64,000 nucleotides of DNA from Ricordea florida. Taxonomy: Eukaryota; Cnidaria; Anthozoa; Corallimorpharia; Ricordeidae. The stretch spans positions 6,157,132-6,221,131 of the forward strand of contig OX453285.1 in NCBI GenBank assembly GCA_949710005.1, read 5' to 3'. A program made the position numbers and the translations under genes. Under the pieces are notes generated by a model. That model made no database searches. It was not told the origin of the DNA and worked only from the letters and a program-made list of their open reading frames with translations. This document shows positions 50,957-60,875 of this stretch, piece by piece (position 1 is the stretch's first letter; each line of letters begins with the position of its first letter).

Positions 50957-51733
50957 ATGGTTAGTATCCTCGACTATTACTCGAGAGATTGGAGTTTGAA
51001 TCCCTGCAGGGTCGAATTTTCCTTTCCATGTGATATCAAAAACGCCATGCCCACGAACCTTTGGTTATTTGCACTCATGGAACGACGCGAGGCTTTTCGA
51101 TTTCACACCCCTTCCAGTCTGTTGGTGGTGGGTCCATCGGGGTGTGGCAAGACGGTGTTTACCACCAAACTTTTACTGAACAATCTCGAATTGTTTCGCA
51201 CCCCGCCTTCCCAAATACATTATTGTTATGGAGCTTGGCAAGAAGGGTTTCAACCCATGAAAGAACAGGGGATCAAGTTCCACGAAGGCGTTCCCGACAC
51301 AGATCAATTGAAAACGTGGTTTCCAAAAGGCGGATTACTTGTGTTGGACGATCTAATGGCTGAAGGAGGAAACGATAAACGGGTGTTGGATCTATTCACC
51401 AAACCTTCTCACCATCAGAACGTCACAGTCCTCTACTTGTGCCAAGACATGTTCCCACCAGGGAAATATGCCAAGAGTATTTCCAGAAACGCCCACTACA
51501 TCATAGCCTTCAAGAATCCACGAGATCAATTAGGTATGAGAAATTTACTGTTACAGGCGTTTCCTACCCAATGGCAAGTTCTACAAGACACCTTTCAACG
51601 TTTGACAGAACGTCCTTTCGGATACATGGTCTTGGATTTGCATCCTGGCAGTTCGGACGATCATCGGATTCTCAGCCACCTATTAAAGGACGAAGGATGT
51701 GTGCGCTGTCACAAATTCGTCGAGATAGCGTGA
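50957..51733 (+). CDS. FtsK/HerA-type genome-packaging ATPase
   Basis: 258 codons. Walker A GPSGCGKT at residues 59-66, Walker B LLVLDDL at 127-133, a sensor-like NVTVLYLCQDMFPPGKYAKS segment (about 151-170) and ISRNAHYIIAFKNPRD. This is the A32-like packaging ATPase that pumps DNA into the procapsid. The first 30-50 residues are less typical, and a later ATG (51049 or 51079) could be the start. Stop overlaps the next start (TGATG). Confidence 0.88.
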   Translation: MVSILDYYSRDWSLNPCRVEFSFPCDIKNAMPTNLWLFALMERREAFRFHTPSSLLVVGPSGCGKTVFTTKLLLNNLELFRTPPSQIHYCYGAWQEGFQPMKEQGIKFHEGVPDTDQLKTWFPKGGLLVLDDLMAEGGNDKRVLDLFTKPSHHQNVTVLYLCQDMFPPGKYAKSISRNAHYIIAFKNPRDQLGMRNLLLQAFPTQWQVLQDTFQRLTERPFGYMVLDLHPGSSDDHRILSHLLKDEGCVRCHKFVEIA

Positions 51734-52275
51734 TGAGTTCTTCTCAAGATTCATTCACAATCGTATCTCTAATGAACGGATCAAAGAAAAGCGCCCAACT
51801 GGTAAACCTAGATTTGCTTTACCGGTTGGATGGGTTGTTTGCCTTTTACCACCGTCAGTGGTGGTGTCATCGCCAGATGTTTTATCACTTTAAGTGGTGC
51901 CACGGTTGTTTGAATGTTTTGGCATTGATCATCGTAGCAGTAGGCATCGTTGTAGGATCCGTCTTGGAAAACAGTATCCTGATTGCCTGTTTAACGTCCG
52001 CTGGAACTGTGATTAAGGGATGGAATGATTTCAAAAAGTTTGCGTTCAAAATCGACATGTGTCGCTTTGCCTATACCACTTACGACAAATCATTGATCGA
52101 ATTGAGAACATACGTGCGAGGACTTCCGATGGAGGAGTTTGAGGGATTTTTGATCAAGCTGCAAACCCTGGATGACACAATCACTGACTTCACACCCCCT
52201 GTATCTGACAAGTGCGTGCAAGAATACGAACAACGATTTCGCTACGACCACGTCGATAAAAGCAGGAGCACCTGA
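51733..52275 (+). CDS. Two-TM protein with SLATT-like layout
   Basis: 180 codons from the ATG overlapping the ATPase stop. An aromatic, His/Cys-rich helix (LFAFYHRQWWCHRQMFYHFK) leads to TM1 (CLNVLALIIVAVGIVVGSVL, 59-78), a very short loop and TM2 (ILIACLTSAGTVIKG, 82-96), then an amphipathic helical domain. This is the arrangement of SLATT-domain effectors (2TM followed by a helical region) that occur next to SLOG and SMODS genes in bacteria. The fold call is by pattern only. It may act in membrane remodelling or egress. Confidence 0.55.
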   Translation: MSSSQDSFTIVSLMNGSKKSAQLVNLDLLYRLDGLFAFYHRQWWCHRQMFYHFKWCHGCLNVLALIIVAVGIVVGSVLENSILIACLTSAGTVIKGWNDFKKFAFKIDMCRFAYTTYDKSLIELRTYVRGLPMEEFEGFLIKLQTLDDTITDFTPPVSDKCVQEYEQRFRYDHVDKSRST

Positions 52276-52296
52276 GTGTGAGTGGTAGTATGTATC

Positions 52297-52494
52297 ATGA
52301 AGAGCAAACGAACACTTCGTAGAAAACCAAGGAGACGCAGGAAGACACATAAAGGAGGATTGTTTCCTTTGGCAGCTCTCATTCCAGCTTTAGTAGCAGC
52401 AGGGAAGGCAGCAGCTCTAGGAGGAATCTCTGGTGCAGCTGGTTACGGTGTGAAAAAGGGTTTGGAAGCTGCTTCGCGTAAACGTCGAAGATGA
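52297..52494 (+). CDS. pX-like amphipathic core protein
   Basis: 65 codons from ATG 52297. A very basic N-terminus (KRTLRRKPRRRRKTHKGG) and a hydrophobic Ala/Gly-rich helix (LFPLAALIPALVAAGKAAAL) with KKGLEAASRKRRR at the end. The KGG-L-F-P boundary looks like a protease site releasing a membrane-active peptide, as for adenovirus precursor core and pVI proteins. Stop overlaps next start (ATGA). Confidence 0.65.
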   Translation: MKSKRTLRRKPRRRRKTHKGGLFPLAALIPALVAAGKAAALGGISGAAGYGVKKGLEAASRKRRR

Positions 52495-52841
52495 AAAATA
52501 AAACAAAGACCAAGAAAGGAGGTAAACAGCGTGGTGGAGCACTGGCTCGACGTAAACATCGCTTGGTAGACAAGATCGCTGAAGGAGCCAGTATGTTCTT
52601 ATCAGGACCCTCACCTACCTTTGCTACGCTGGCTTTAAAATTAGCGGGTCAGGCAGTAAAAGGTATCAGAGACAATGTGAATCACTATAACAAGAGACAA
52701 CGCGGAGGTGCAGTGTTTCCTGTTCTCAAGAATGCGGCCAAGATCGGGTACAAGCTCAGAAAGGACAAGAGGTATAAGAGAAGGGGTGCAAAGGGTATCA
52801 CAGGCAGTTACAACAAACGTCTTGCACCGTGGGTAGTATGA
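52491..52841 (+). CDS. Basic core protein with Gly-Gly sites
   Basis: 116 codons. Lys-rich start TKTKKGGKQRGGALARRKHR, a helical middle, a second basic stretch NKRQRGGAVFPVLKNAAKIG and a Lys/Arg end. RGGA occurs twice and could be cut by the element protease. Likely a DNA-bound core protein. The stop overlaps the next start. Confidence 0.6.
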   Translation: MKNKTKTKKGGKQRGGALARRKHRLVDKIAEGASMFLSGPSPTFATLALKLAGQAVKGIRDNVNHYNKRQRGGAVFPVLKNAAKIGYKLRKDKRYKRRGAKGITGSYNKRLAPWVV

Positions 52842-53191
52842 TTCGATTACGCAGACAACGCCCTTTCTTGGCGGCTATTCTCAAAGAGGCCAATCGGAAC
52901 AGGCGACAGGAGATGTTAGAACATGCTAATGCGGATCAAATCAACGCCGTGAGCGAAATGGTTCTCAACCTATTGCGAAACAGAATTCCCGTTCACCCGA
53001 TCACCATGGCTAAACTGCATCGCCATAAGACAACGCTACGCGAGGTGGGAAAACGCAGAAACTCAGTCAAGAGACGACGAGAACATCTCCAACAACAAAA
53101 GGGTAGTGGATTCTGGCAAGGTTTAAACGACGTGTTCCAGGCATGTCACTGCAAGGTTACGGCTTCGTCCCCAAATCCAAAGACACCTTGA
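52838..53191 (+). CDS. Conserved helical virion-block protein
   Basis: 117 codons from ATG 52838 in the ATGA overlap. Begins MIRLRRQRPFLAAILKEANR; helical region NAVSEMVLNLLRNRIPVHP; then KRRREHLQQQKGSGFWQGLN, a basic-plus-aromatic end reminiscent of small Polinton proteins ending in GGF-type motifs. Function unknown. The last 49 bases overlap the next gene. Confidence 0.55.
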   Translation: MIRLRRQRPFLAAILKEANRNRRQEMLEHANADQINAVSEMVLNLLRNRIPVHPITMAKLHRHKTTLREVGKRRNSVKRRREHLQQQKGSGFWQGLNDVFQACHCKVTASSPNPKTP

Positions 53192-53541
53192 GCGAATTGG
53201 TCAAATTATTACATCAAGCCAACGAAAGAGTGGAACAATTGAAAGACAATGTGCAGTACTGGAAGAGGAATTACGAGAACCTCAATCAAGAGTATTTAGC
53301 TTTTAAGTTCGATAACCTGTGCGAAAGGTGTCATACTATCAAAGACACCACACCATCCGGAGATACTATTACTCTGTGTACGAATTGCAGTCAAGATAAA
53401 GACACAACAGCTAGTTTGACGCTCAAACTCAAAACGAAAGAGACTGAACTCCGTTACTGGCAAGACTGTTACGAAACGTTACTCCAACAACATTTCGAGA
53501 ATGACAGAAGAAGTAATGATGGTGCCCGGGAAAAAGTTTGA
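53143..53541 (+). CDS. Coiled-coil/zinc-ribbon protein
   Basis: 132 codons. A coiled coil (20-57), then a four-Cys ribbon: C60-x2-C63 (LCERC) and C79-x2-C82 (LCTNC), then a second coiled coil (90-125, KETELRYWQDCYETLLQQHF). The coil-ribbon-coil layout suggests a scaffold or a dimeric DNA-binding protein. It overlaps both neighbours. I recognise no named family. Confidence 0.55.
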   Translation: MSLQGYGFVPKSKDTLSELVKLLHQANERVEQLKDNVQYWKRNYENLNQEYLAFKFDNLCERCHTIKDTTPSGDTITLCTNCSQDKDTTASLTLKLKTKETELRYWQDCYETLLQQHFENDRRSNDGAREKV

Positions 53542-54062
53542 CCAATTGGTTCAATATTACAAAGGCGAAATCACGGACAATGCGTTGTTAAACAAAGCGG
53601 GTCGTTTGGCAGATTCCAGATTCAATTGCCATCAAGAAAATTAAACCTTTAGCTCGAGAGAGAGGTCGCTTAACCAAACGTATAAGACAAATTGGTCCTT
53701 TGACAAGCAATAGTGCCAGTGTTGGTGAAGATGAGTTGGAGGAAGAAGGAGACTTGGTGAGCGATCCGTTGAAAACAATGTTCAAACAATTGATCAAGAG
53801 CGCTTCTCAAGGCAAGAAAATAAAGATAAAAAAAGAAGAGACACCCGTCAGACCTTCCACCTCAGGTGTTAAAAAGAAGCCACCCCCTTCTAGAATACCC
53901 ATTGCAGTTTCACAACTGTCCGAAGAAACAGGTGGCAAACGAAAACGGAAGGGGAAACGTCAAAACGAAGCCGAACGCTTGAAACCTACGAGTGGTTGGG
54001 AAGACTGGGCCGAGGGCAAGAAACTGAGACGGAATCTACAATACGATTATGACGAGGACTAG
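53501..54062 (+). pseudogene. Conserved Polinton virion-block gene with a frameshift
   Basis: ATG 53501 opens a frame with MTEEVMMVPGKKFDQLVQYY and ALLNKAGRLAD, which then runs into a TAA at 53644. From about 53613 the other frame reads SIAIKKIKPLARERGRLTKR and continues, with an acidic stretch and a Ser/Pro/Lys-rich tail, to 54062. Polinton proteins with this order (MVPxxKY...LLxxAxRLAxE...KxKPLARELxRLTKR) are familiar, so the two parts belong together and a small indel lies at about 53600-53613. There is no homopolymer at this spot. Confidence 0.65.
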
Positions 54063-54399
54063 GACCCGTACGCGCAAGTACCGTCAACATGGACGTGGTT
54101 TCGATATTCAAAAGTGGTTGACCAAGACGGGAATGGAATTTCACTGGCCTGGGTACCAGTACATGGGGCCTGGGACCAAGTTGGCAATGAGACTGAAACG
54201 AGGCGATCCGGGTATCAATCGACTGGACAAGATTGCCAAACAACACGATATCGATTATTCTTTGGCTAAGAATTTGAGAGACAAGTGGAAAGCAGATACA
54301 AAGATGATCAAGGCCATCGACAAGTTACCCGGCAATAAAACCATGACTGAAAAGATTGTGAAGAGAATCATGCAAGCCAAGAAAAAGTTAAAGTTGTAA
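54049..54399 (+). CDS. Phospholipase A2-like protein
   Basis: 116 codons. A basic N-terminus, then PGYQYMGPGTKL (calcium-binding loop, residues 34-45) and KIAKQHDIDYSLA (His66-Asp67 dyad, 61-73), then a Lys-rich helical tail. Loop and dyad match the parvovirus VP1u/PLA2 fold, which hydrolyses phospholipids to let virions leave endosomes. All key residues are present. It is the last gene of the virion block and overlaps its neighbour by 14 bases. Confidence 0.75.
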   Translation: MTRTRTRTRKYRQHGRGFDIQKWLTKTGMEFHWPGYQYMGPGTKLAMRLKRGDPGINRLDKIAKQHDIDYSLAKNLRDKWKADTKMIKAIDKLPGNKTMTEKIVKRIMQAKKKLKL

Positions 54400-55841
54400 T
54401 CAATTTCTCCCTTTGAATTTCATGTTATTCAATAAGCGGTGTAAATTAAAATTCAGACTCTTTGATTTGTTAAAGGACAAATGGTACCGCAGGGATTATC
54501 GAGTACCCCCACGTCATCTCATTGGTTCTTAACCAAACCTTTTGTGACGTTAATGAATTGGTGTACCCTCCATCCCCCATCTTCTCATTGGTTGTTAACC
54601 GACCATTGTTTATTCTTTTGTGAATAAACTTTTATTAATCAAGCGTTGTAAGCAAAATCATTTTACTTGTGTGAGTTCGTTCAGCGTGCGTCTGTCTTGG
54701 AACATATATTTTTCTCTCCTGTCTTGGTAAAATGGCATTAAGTAAACAAGAGATGTGTGACGCATTGGAGAAAAGGACGATACTTGATGTAAGTGTTTTA
54801 CTCTTGTAGAAAACTGCTTCAGTTATTTGAGCGGCTGTTTTATTTGAAGCGAACAGTTTGCAGTGTTTGTTAGATCTTCACTTTGAAGGCGAAAAGTTTG
54901 TTTAAAATGCCTTTGATGTTTTTCCTAAAGGATACAGTCTAACATGATTTTAGCTTCTAAACATGTGTTTTTCGGTCTCAATTCATTTCACGGTTCATGT
55001 CTGACCAATTATGTTAATTCTTGAACCGTGGCTCAAAATGTACTTTATTTGTTTAAGATTCCTTTGAATGCTGCTTTTCGCAAGGGAACAGTCGATATCA
55101 AGGATCTTAGATCCTATGACAAACTCTCATTAGCAATTCAATTCCACTTGAAGTATTTCAATTGCATTTTTTCTCTTTTAACTCTTTCTTCTCATGTCGT
55201 ATGAAGAAATAAGAAAGGAACACGTAACTCTCTTTTCACCAAGAACTAAGGGTTATGATTAATGTAATTGATTTTATTCCTGTCGAAAACGGCTTATAAT
55301 TCGCGCTGTTGTTTTAATTGAAGCGATTAGTTATAAGTTAGCTTAAGCACGAAAATATTGTTGGATGTTATGTTTAACTTCTAAGCCAGTGTTCGGTCTT
55401 AATTCATTTCACGGTTCATATCTGACTAACTTAATTCTTGAACGGTGGCTCAAATGTACTTTGTTTAAGAGTTTGTTGAATGAATTTCTCAAGAGAACAA
55501 TTGTGATGAAGGACTTTAGATTTTATTGCAAACTGCCCTTAGCAATTTACTTTCACTTGAAGTATTTGAAATTTTTTTTTCTTGTCATGTCGCATGAAAA
55601 ATAAAAAGAAATACATAAATTATTGTTTTCACTGAGACTAATTTAATGATGAAATTGTCACGGAATATCAAATTCACCTTGTTGCTATTGGTAAACCGCT
55701 TACATTGCACACTGATTGGTGTATACTCATTTCCTTTTTTGGTTATCTTTTATTATGATTGGTCAGATATGACATCATCTTAAATAGATAAACAGTGCAT
55801 GTGTTCTATTGAGTCATTCCTCTGCTAGTCGTGAGACAGTC
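54400..55841. repeat. Intergenic region with a duplicated ~400-bp segment
   Basis: 54787-55195 and 55263-55605 match in segments: GAAAAC-GCTT-TTTG... blocks, AATTCATTTCACGGTTCAT (54980 and 55401), AATTCTTGAACxGTGGCTCA and GGA-TTTAGATxxTATxxCAA. No frame. The GTGTACCCTCCATC-like motif before 54600 recurs upstream of the gene at 43415. A TATA-like TTAAATAGATAAA lies at 55781, about 60 bases before the PolB ATG. Confidence 0.65.
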
Positions 55842-58800
55842 ATGTTCACTCCACAGCCATCTCAGCGTGTTTCTCGCCGAAGTCGATCTCTATCCCCTCG
55901 GCGATCGTCTCCCCTGGTCCTCGCACCCCTTCGAAGCCGTTCTCTGGGCCGTAAGCCAGTTCCCGTAGGAACTAAACGGACCTTCGACGAGGCATTCTTG
56001 GTAGATGACGATGACTCCTGGATCTTCGATCCTGCCATCGACGCCATCTTGGATAATTATCGGGCATCAACCCCATCAACTGGCGCGTCATCGGTAATGA
56101 TCGGTGGGGCACTACCAACGCCACCAGAGCCACTACTGGATTTTGAGATGCGCCCCGTGGGACCACGAAGAAAATGGCGCGATGTCCTGCATAAACAGAG
56201 ATACCAGGCTCGCATACAGCAACACCGCGAGGCCAATCCCACTGACGACCTTGGACGAGAGGTCACAGAGGCTTTACGACGGACCATCCGCCGTCAGATC
56301 GAAGGCGAGAACAACCTCACTCCTCATTCGACCGTGCATTTTACGATGCAATCAGACGCCTTCACCCATGCCTTTCAATCGTCGACGTTTTCCGTGAATG
56401 AATTTGAAGAGGGGTCAGAACGCTTAGACACGTATCTGCAAACCCTAACGCAGAAGTTAAACTCAAACCAGGAATTCACCCCTGACGACTCATTCACAGT
56501 GGAGACAACATTCATACGCACCCCTGGTCCTGGAAGTGGTAACGGTAAACGGTACAAACCCAGCAGCGCAGCCGTTCGTGGGATTGTCAAACGGTCTCGC
56601 GTCACCATCAAAAACAGAGATGAATTGTGTTGTGCTCGGGCCATCGTCACCATGAAGGCTTTGGTCGATGCTAATGGGAATACCAGAGATCCTCATTACC
56701 ATAATCTGAAACAGGGTCTCCCCATCCAAGGGCGAATAGCCAAGGAACTCCATCGTCTAGCGGGGGTACCCGTAGGTCCGTGTGGCATCTCCGAACTTCA
56801 AAAGTTCCAGGAGGCACTCCCGGGATACCAGATAAAGGTCATATCTATTGACCCGCCGCACATGTTGATCTTTGTGGGACCCACACCATCGGACAAGATC
56901 ATCCGCCTCATCAAAGAAGATCATCATTACGATGGGTGCAACTCGTTCAAGGGATTCCTCAACAAATCATACTTCTGTGACGAATGCAATAGGGGGTACG
57001 ACCACGACGATCACGAAAATCATCCTTGTGATGGTAAATGGTGTGCTTCCTGTCATCGCAAGGGCTGCCCGGGTTTCACAGAGGCTAAACGATCGTTAGG
57101 TCCGGGCAAATTCCCTTCACCCTCTTCTCCTTGCCAACAATGTCACCGCACGTTCTTTGGTGAAGACTGTTACTCTTACCATCTTCATCGTCGCAGCAAA
57201 ACCATATCATCCATCTGTCTCACCTACAACAAGTGCCCTGACTGCTGCCAAACGTACGAAGTGAAGAATGCTGGAAAAGGAGGTCGACCTAAACAACACA
57301 AGTGCGGATGGGGCGAATGCCCCATTTGTGAACAACAAGTGCACATTGCTTCTCACCAATGTTACATCCAGACCATTCCGGAAGAGGAGGACGAGCCCAA
57401 AATGAAAAGGATGTCACGCGACCAAGAGGGGATGCGTTCGTTCACAGAACCTGATCCAGGCGATGCAGATGCCAGAGTGTGGGTAGCGAGAGATCCTCCC
57501 CTCCAAGTCTATTGTGACTACGAGAAAGTAACGGATGACCAGGGTGTTCAAACTCCCATCTTGCTCTGTGCCGAGAGCGATGAGGAAGACCACACGGAAT
57601 CCTTCTATGGGCGTGACTGTACGGCCCAATTTTTTGAATGGTTGGAATCGTTAGCTGTTGATCCAGATGGGGACGATCGGAGTGTCATTGCTGTCTTCCA
57701 TAACCTCAAAGGATACGATGGTATGTTTCTTCTCCAACATTGTTACAGTCACCACAGAGAAGTAACAGACCAGATCACCATTGGGACCAAAATACTCTCC
57801 TTCAAATCTGATCGTCTCACTTTCAAAGACTCTCTCTGCTTTCTTCCCTTTCCTCTCTCTTCTTTTCCTGCAACGTTCGGACTCACAGAACTGTGTAAGG
57901 GTTTTTCCCTCATTTATTCAAAACCATGGAACATCAAGATTACGAGGGTCCTATGCCATTAGCCTCCATGTACGATCCTGATGGTATGTCCACCAAGAAG
58001 AAAGCAGAATTTATGAGGTGGTACCAAGAAAAAGTTGATGCTAATTATCAATTCAATCTTCGTCACGAAATGGAAAAGTATTGTGAATCTGATGTAAAAC
58101 TTCTCAAAGCAGGTTGTAAAAAGTTCCGAGAAGAGTTCAAGCAAAAAGCAGAGTTCGACCCCCTGGAAAAATGTGTGACGGTCGCATCATCATGTAATCG
58201 CTTCTGGAGAAAGAAATTATTGTCCCCAAACACCATTGCCTCAGAACCGCCTCGGGGATGGCATGGCGCCCGATCCAACCAATCGGTGAAAGCTTTCAAA
58301 TGGCTAGCCTGGCAGGAACATCAGTTGAGGCTTGACAATCCATCTTCGCCTGCTTCCCCTGACTGGATTCTTCATGCTGGTAATGGTGGAGAGCAACGGA
58401 TAGAAAACTTCTTGGTCGATGGATACGACCCCACTACAAAAACCGTGTACGAGTTCCACGGGTGTCTGTGGCACGGATGTCCGCGCTGTCATCCTCATCC
58501 TCATCGTGATAAGTACTCCAAACTCCATCCTGATCGTACCTTGCAAGAAATGTACGAAACCACAGAACTCAAAAGAAAAAATCTAGAGTTCAGAGGGTAC
58601 ACTGTGGTGACGAAGTGGGAATGTGACTGGGACCGTGAAGTAAAATCCAATGAAGATCTTAAGGAGTTCCTGGCATCCTACGAGTTGGTGGACCCACTCA
58701 ATCCCCGGGATGCTTTCTTTGGTGGACGAACGAACGCTGTACGCCTCCATCATGAAGCAGATGCAACTCAGGGAGAAAAAATCAAATATGTCGATGTCAC

Positions 58801-60157
58801 ATCTCTCTACCCATGGGTGAACAAGACTCAAATGTATCCACTGGGTCATCCTACTATCATTACCACCCCTGAGAACCAGGACATCAATGTGTACTTTGGT
58901 ATCGCCAAAGTAGATATTCTTCCACCACCTCTTCTCTACCATCCAGTGCTTCCATACCGTCATCGCGGCAAATTAACCTTTCCTCTCTGTCGCTCTTGCA
59001 TGGAGGAAGAAATGCCAAAAGAACTGTTAGACAGATCCTGTCACTGCAGCCACACTCTGGAACAGCGTGTACTTAGAGGGACCTGGTGTACTCCAGAAAT
59101 CATCAAAGCAGTGGAGCAGGGATACGAATTGATTCGCATCCACGAGGTGTGGCATTTCCCAGAGGAGAAGAGAAAAGAGGGTCTCTTTGCCGAGTATGTC
59201 AACATCTGGCTAAAGATCAAACAGGAATCTGCTGGATACCCGAGTTGGGCCACCACACCAGAACAAAAACAACAGTACGTGCAAGACTACTACGCAAAAG
59301 AAGGCATCCAGCTGGACCCCACACTCATCGTTACAAATCCTGGCAGAAAGGCTACTGCCAAGTTAATGCTAAATTCTTTTTGGGGTAAGTTCGGCGAAAA
59401 CCTCCAGAAGAAAACGACCGAAGCCGTCACCACCCCAGCTCATCTCTTCCGTCTCGTGTCCGACACCCTCTTCGACATTCACGCTGTGCGCATCTGCAGC
59501 GATGAAATCTTAGAAGTGGACTACTCCGATCTCAAGGAACATCAACCCGACAATGGGCGTGTTAACATCTTCGTGGCTGCCTTTACAACTTGTTGGGCAC
59601 GATTGAAGCTGTACTCATATCTTCAAACACTTCAAAAGCAGGTACTCTACTTCGACACGGACGCAGTCATATATTCATGTAAACCGGGTGAACCTGACAT
59701 TCCATTAGGTGATTACTTGGGGGACATGACAAATGAGTTAGAGGAAGATGACTACATCGTGGACTTCACGTCAGCGGGGCCAAAGAACTACGGCTACAGA
59801 ACAAAGAATGGCAAAGTGTGCTGTAAAGTAAGAGGGTTCACGCTGAATGTAAGAGGTCAAGAACAGTTGAACTATCAAATCATGAGACAAAATCTCTTGG
59901 AGGAGTTGACAAATCCACTCAACGAAAGGCGAAACATCGAGGTCGTTAACCCGTTCTTCTTTACACGTGATCCAGCCACAAAACGTCTACGCGTGGGTCC
60001 CCGTACAAAACGTTACGGATTAGTCTTTGACAAACGCGTCGTGGACCCTGACACATTCCAGTCATTTCCTTACGGGTATCACCTTCGACCATCCGGGTTT
60101 GATCAGGGTCTGAATGATCAGGACATGGCTAACGTTGAAGCCCTGTTAGAATTGTAA
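55842..60157 (+). pseudogene. Protein-primed family-B DNA polymerase, split by a one-base deficit
   Basis: The first frame, from ATG 55842 to 57962, has an Arg/Ser-rich start, a conserved N-terminal domain (LCCARAIVTMKALVDANGN), zinc knuckles (CDECNRGY to CHRKGC), exonuclease motif I region VYCDYEK and motif II FHNLKGYDG. The coding frame changes at the T5 run 57902-57906. The second frame runs to 60157 with exo III YCESDV, palm motif A DVTSLYP, motif B MLNSFWGKFG and motif C YFDTDAVIY. All catalytic Asp residues are present on either side of the break. The polymerase replicates the linear element from a terminal protein. The deficit is either a real mutation or a homopolymer sequencing error. 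Confidence 0.88.
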
Positions 60158-60546
60158 ACAGTTTTATAACGTAGTTTTATAACGTCTTAATTTACTCGAA
60201 GTTCAGCAACGCACCTGGCAACTTGTAAATAGTGTACATGGTTTTTTTAATTTTTCAGCTACGCTCTTGGCACTGGAAATCCAAGAAAAAGTAAGGTAAG
60301 TATTTAAGTAAAAATACTGTATTTTACCGCCTTTTATTGATTGGGTTGCCATGGAAATCGGTGAGACCGATCCCAGGTCCTCTGTCGAGGCTGGTGGGCT
60401 GTTTTCCAACATGGCTGGCTTTTATTTGCATAAGCCATTTTGAATCCTTAATTCGACTCCTGATTGGTTGACATTTGTGGTAGCCATTCTCGATTGAATA
60501 ACAATAGAACCCCAATTGTTCTTGTTGGTCACGTGGTACAAATCCT
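60158..60546. other. 3' flank of PolB
   Basis: No gene and no terminal repeat identified. A GTAAGGTAAG pair (60293) resembles splice donors. Confidence 0.35.
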
Positions 60547-60875
60547 GGCTCCTGATTGGTTACCAGCCCTATAAGCGCCGCCATCTTGAATCCTTAATTC
60601 AACTCCTGATTGGCTGAAAAATACCTCCGCCATCTTGGATTTTGAAAAAAATAGCATCCATTGTTCTCCAAACAATAGCCTATTGTCTTTCTCGGCTCCT
60701 GATTGGTTACTGCCCCTATAAGCGCCGCCATCTTGAATCCTTAATTCGGCTCTTGATTGGCTGAAAAATACCTCCGCCATCTTGGATTTGGAAAACAATA
60801 GCGTCCATTGTTCTCCAAACAATAGCCTATTGTCTTTCTAGGCTCCTGATTGGTTACTGCCCCTATAAGCGTGCT
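60547..60875. repeat. 147-bp tandem repeat with YY1-like and CCAAT motifs
   Basis: Two full units and a partial third, each opening GGCTCCTGATTGGTTAC. Each full unit has CGCCGCCATCTTGAATCC and CTCCGCCATCTTGGAT (both fit the YY1 core CCGCCATNTT), ATTGG boxes (inverted CCAAT, NF-Y) and a paired CCATTGTTCTCCAAACAATAG hairpin-like core. This looks like a promoter or insulator array, host or element derived. Confidence 0.7.

Larger units (their letters stand above)
41500..60200. mobile_element. Element C: near-complete Maverick/Polinton
   Basis: About 19 kb with the full Polinton set: retroviral-type integrase with chromodomain, penton, hexon-like capsid, adenain-like protease, FtsK/HerA-type ATPase, several small basic core proteins, and protein-primed-type PolB, plus GRF zinc-finger, 2TM and PLA2-like genes. 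Virion genes run as one packed plus-strand block (46125-54399); a regulatory-like gene faces the other way from a shared promoter. I could not find terminal inverted repeats, so the ends are set by gene content only. At least three lesions (integrase start, 53.6 kb, PolB) suggest an inactive or imperfectly assembled copy. Confidence 0.85.

Noticed and set aside
57926..60157. Second PolB frame as an independent polymerase gene starting at 57926
   Set aside because: That ATG lies inside the conserved exonuclease-to-palm region, and exo I and II are in the preceding frame, so this is one broken gene.
41530..60560. AACCAATCAGGAGC near 41541 and its complement near 60547 as terminal inverted repeats of element C
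   Set aside because: Only 14 bases match, and CCAAT-type boxes are common here. True Polinton repeats are hundreds of bases.
60529..60822. 97-residue minus-strand frame with internal repeats
   Set aside because: It mirrors the 147-bp tandem repeat, and has no known domain or start context.
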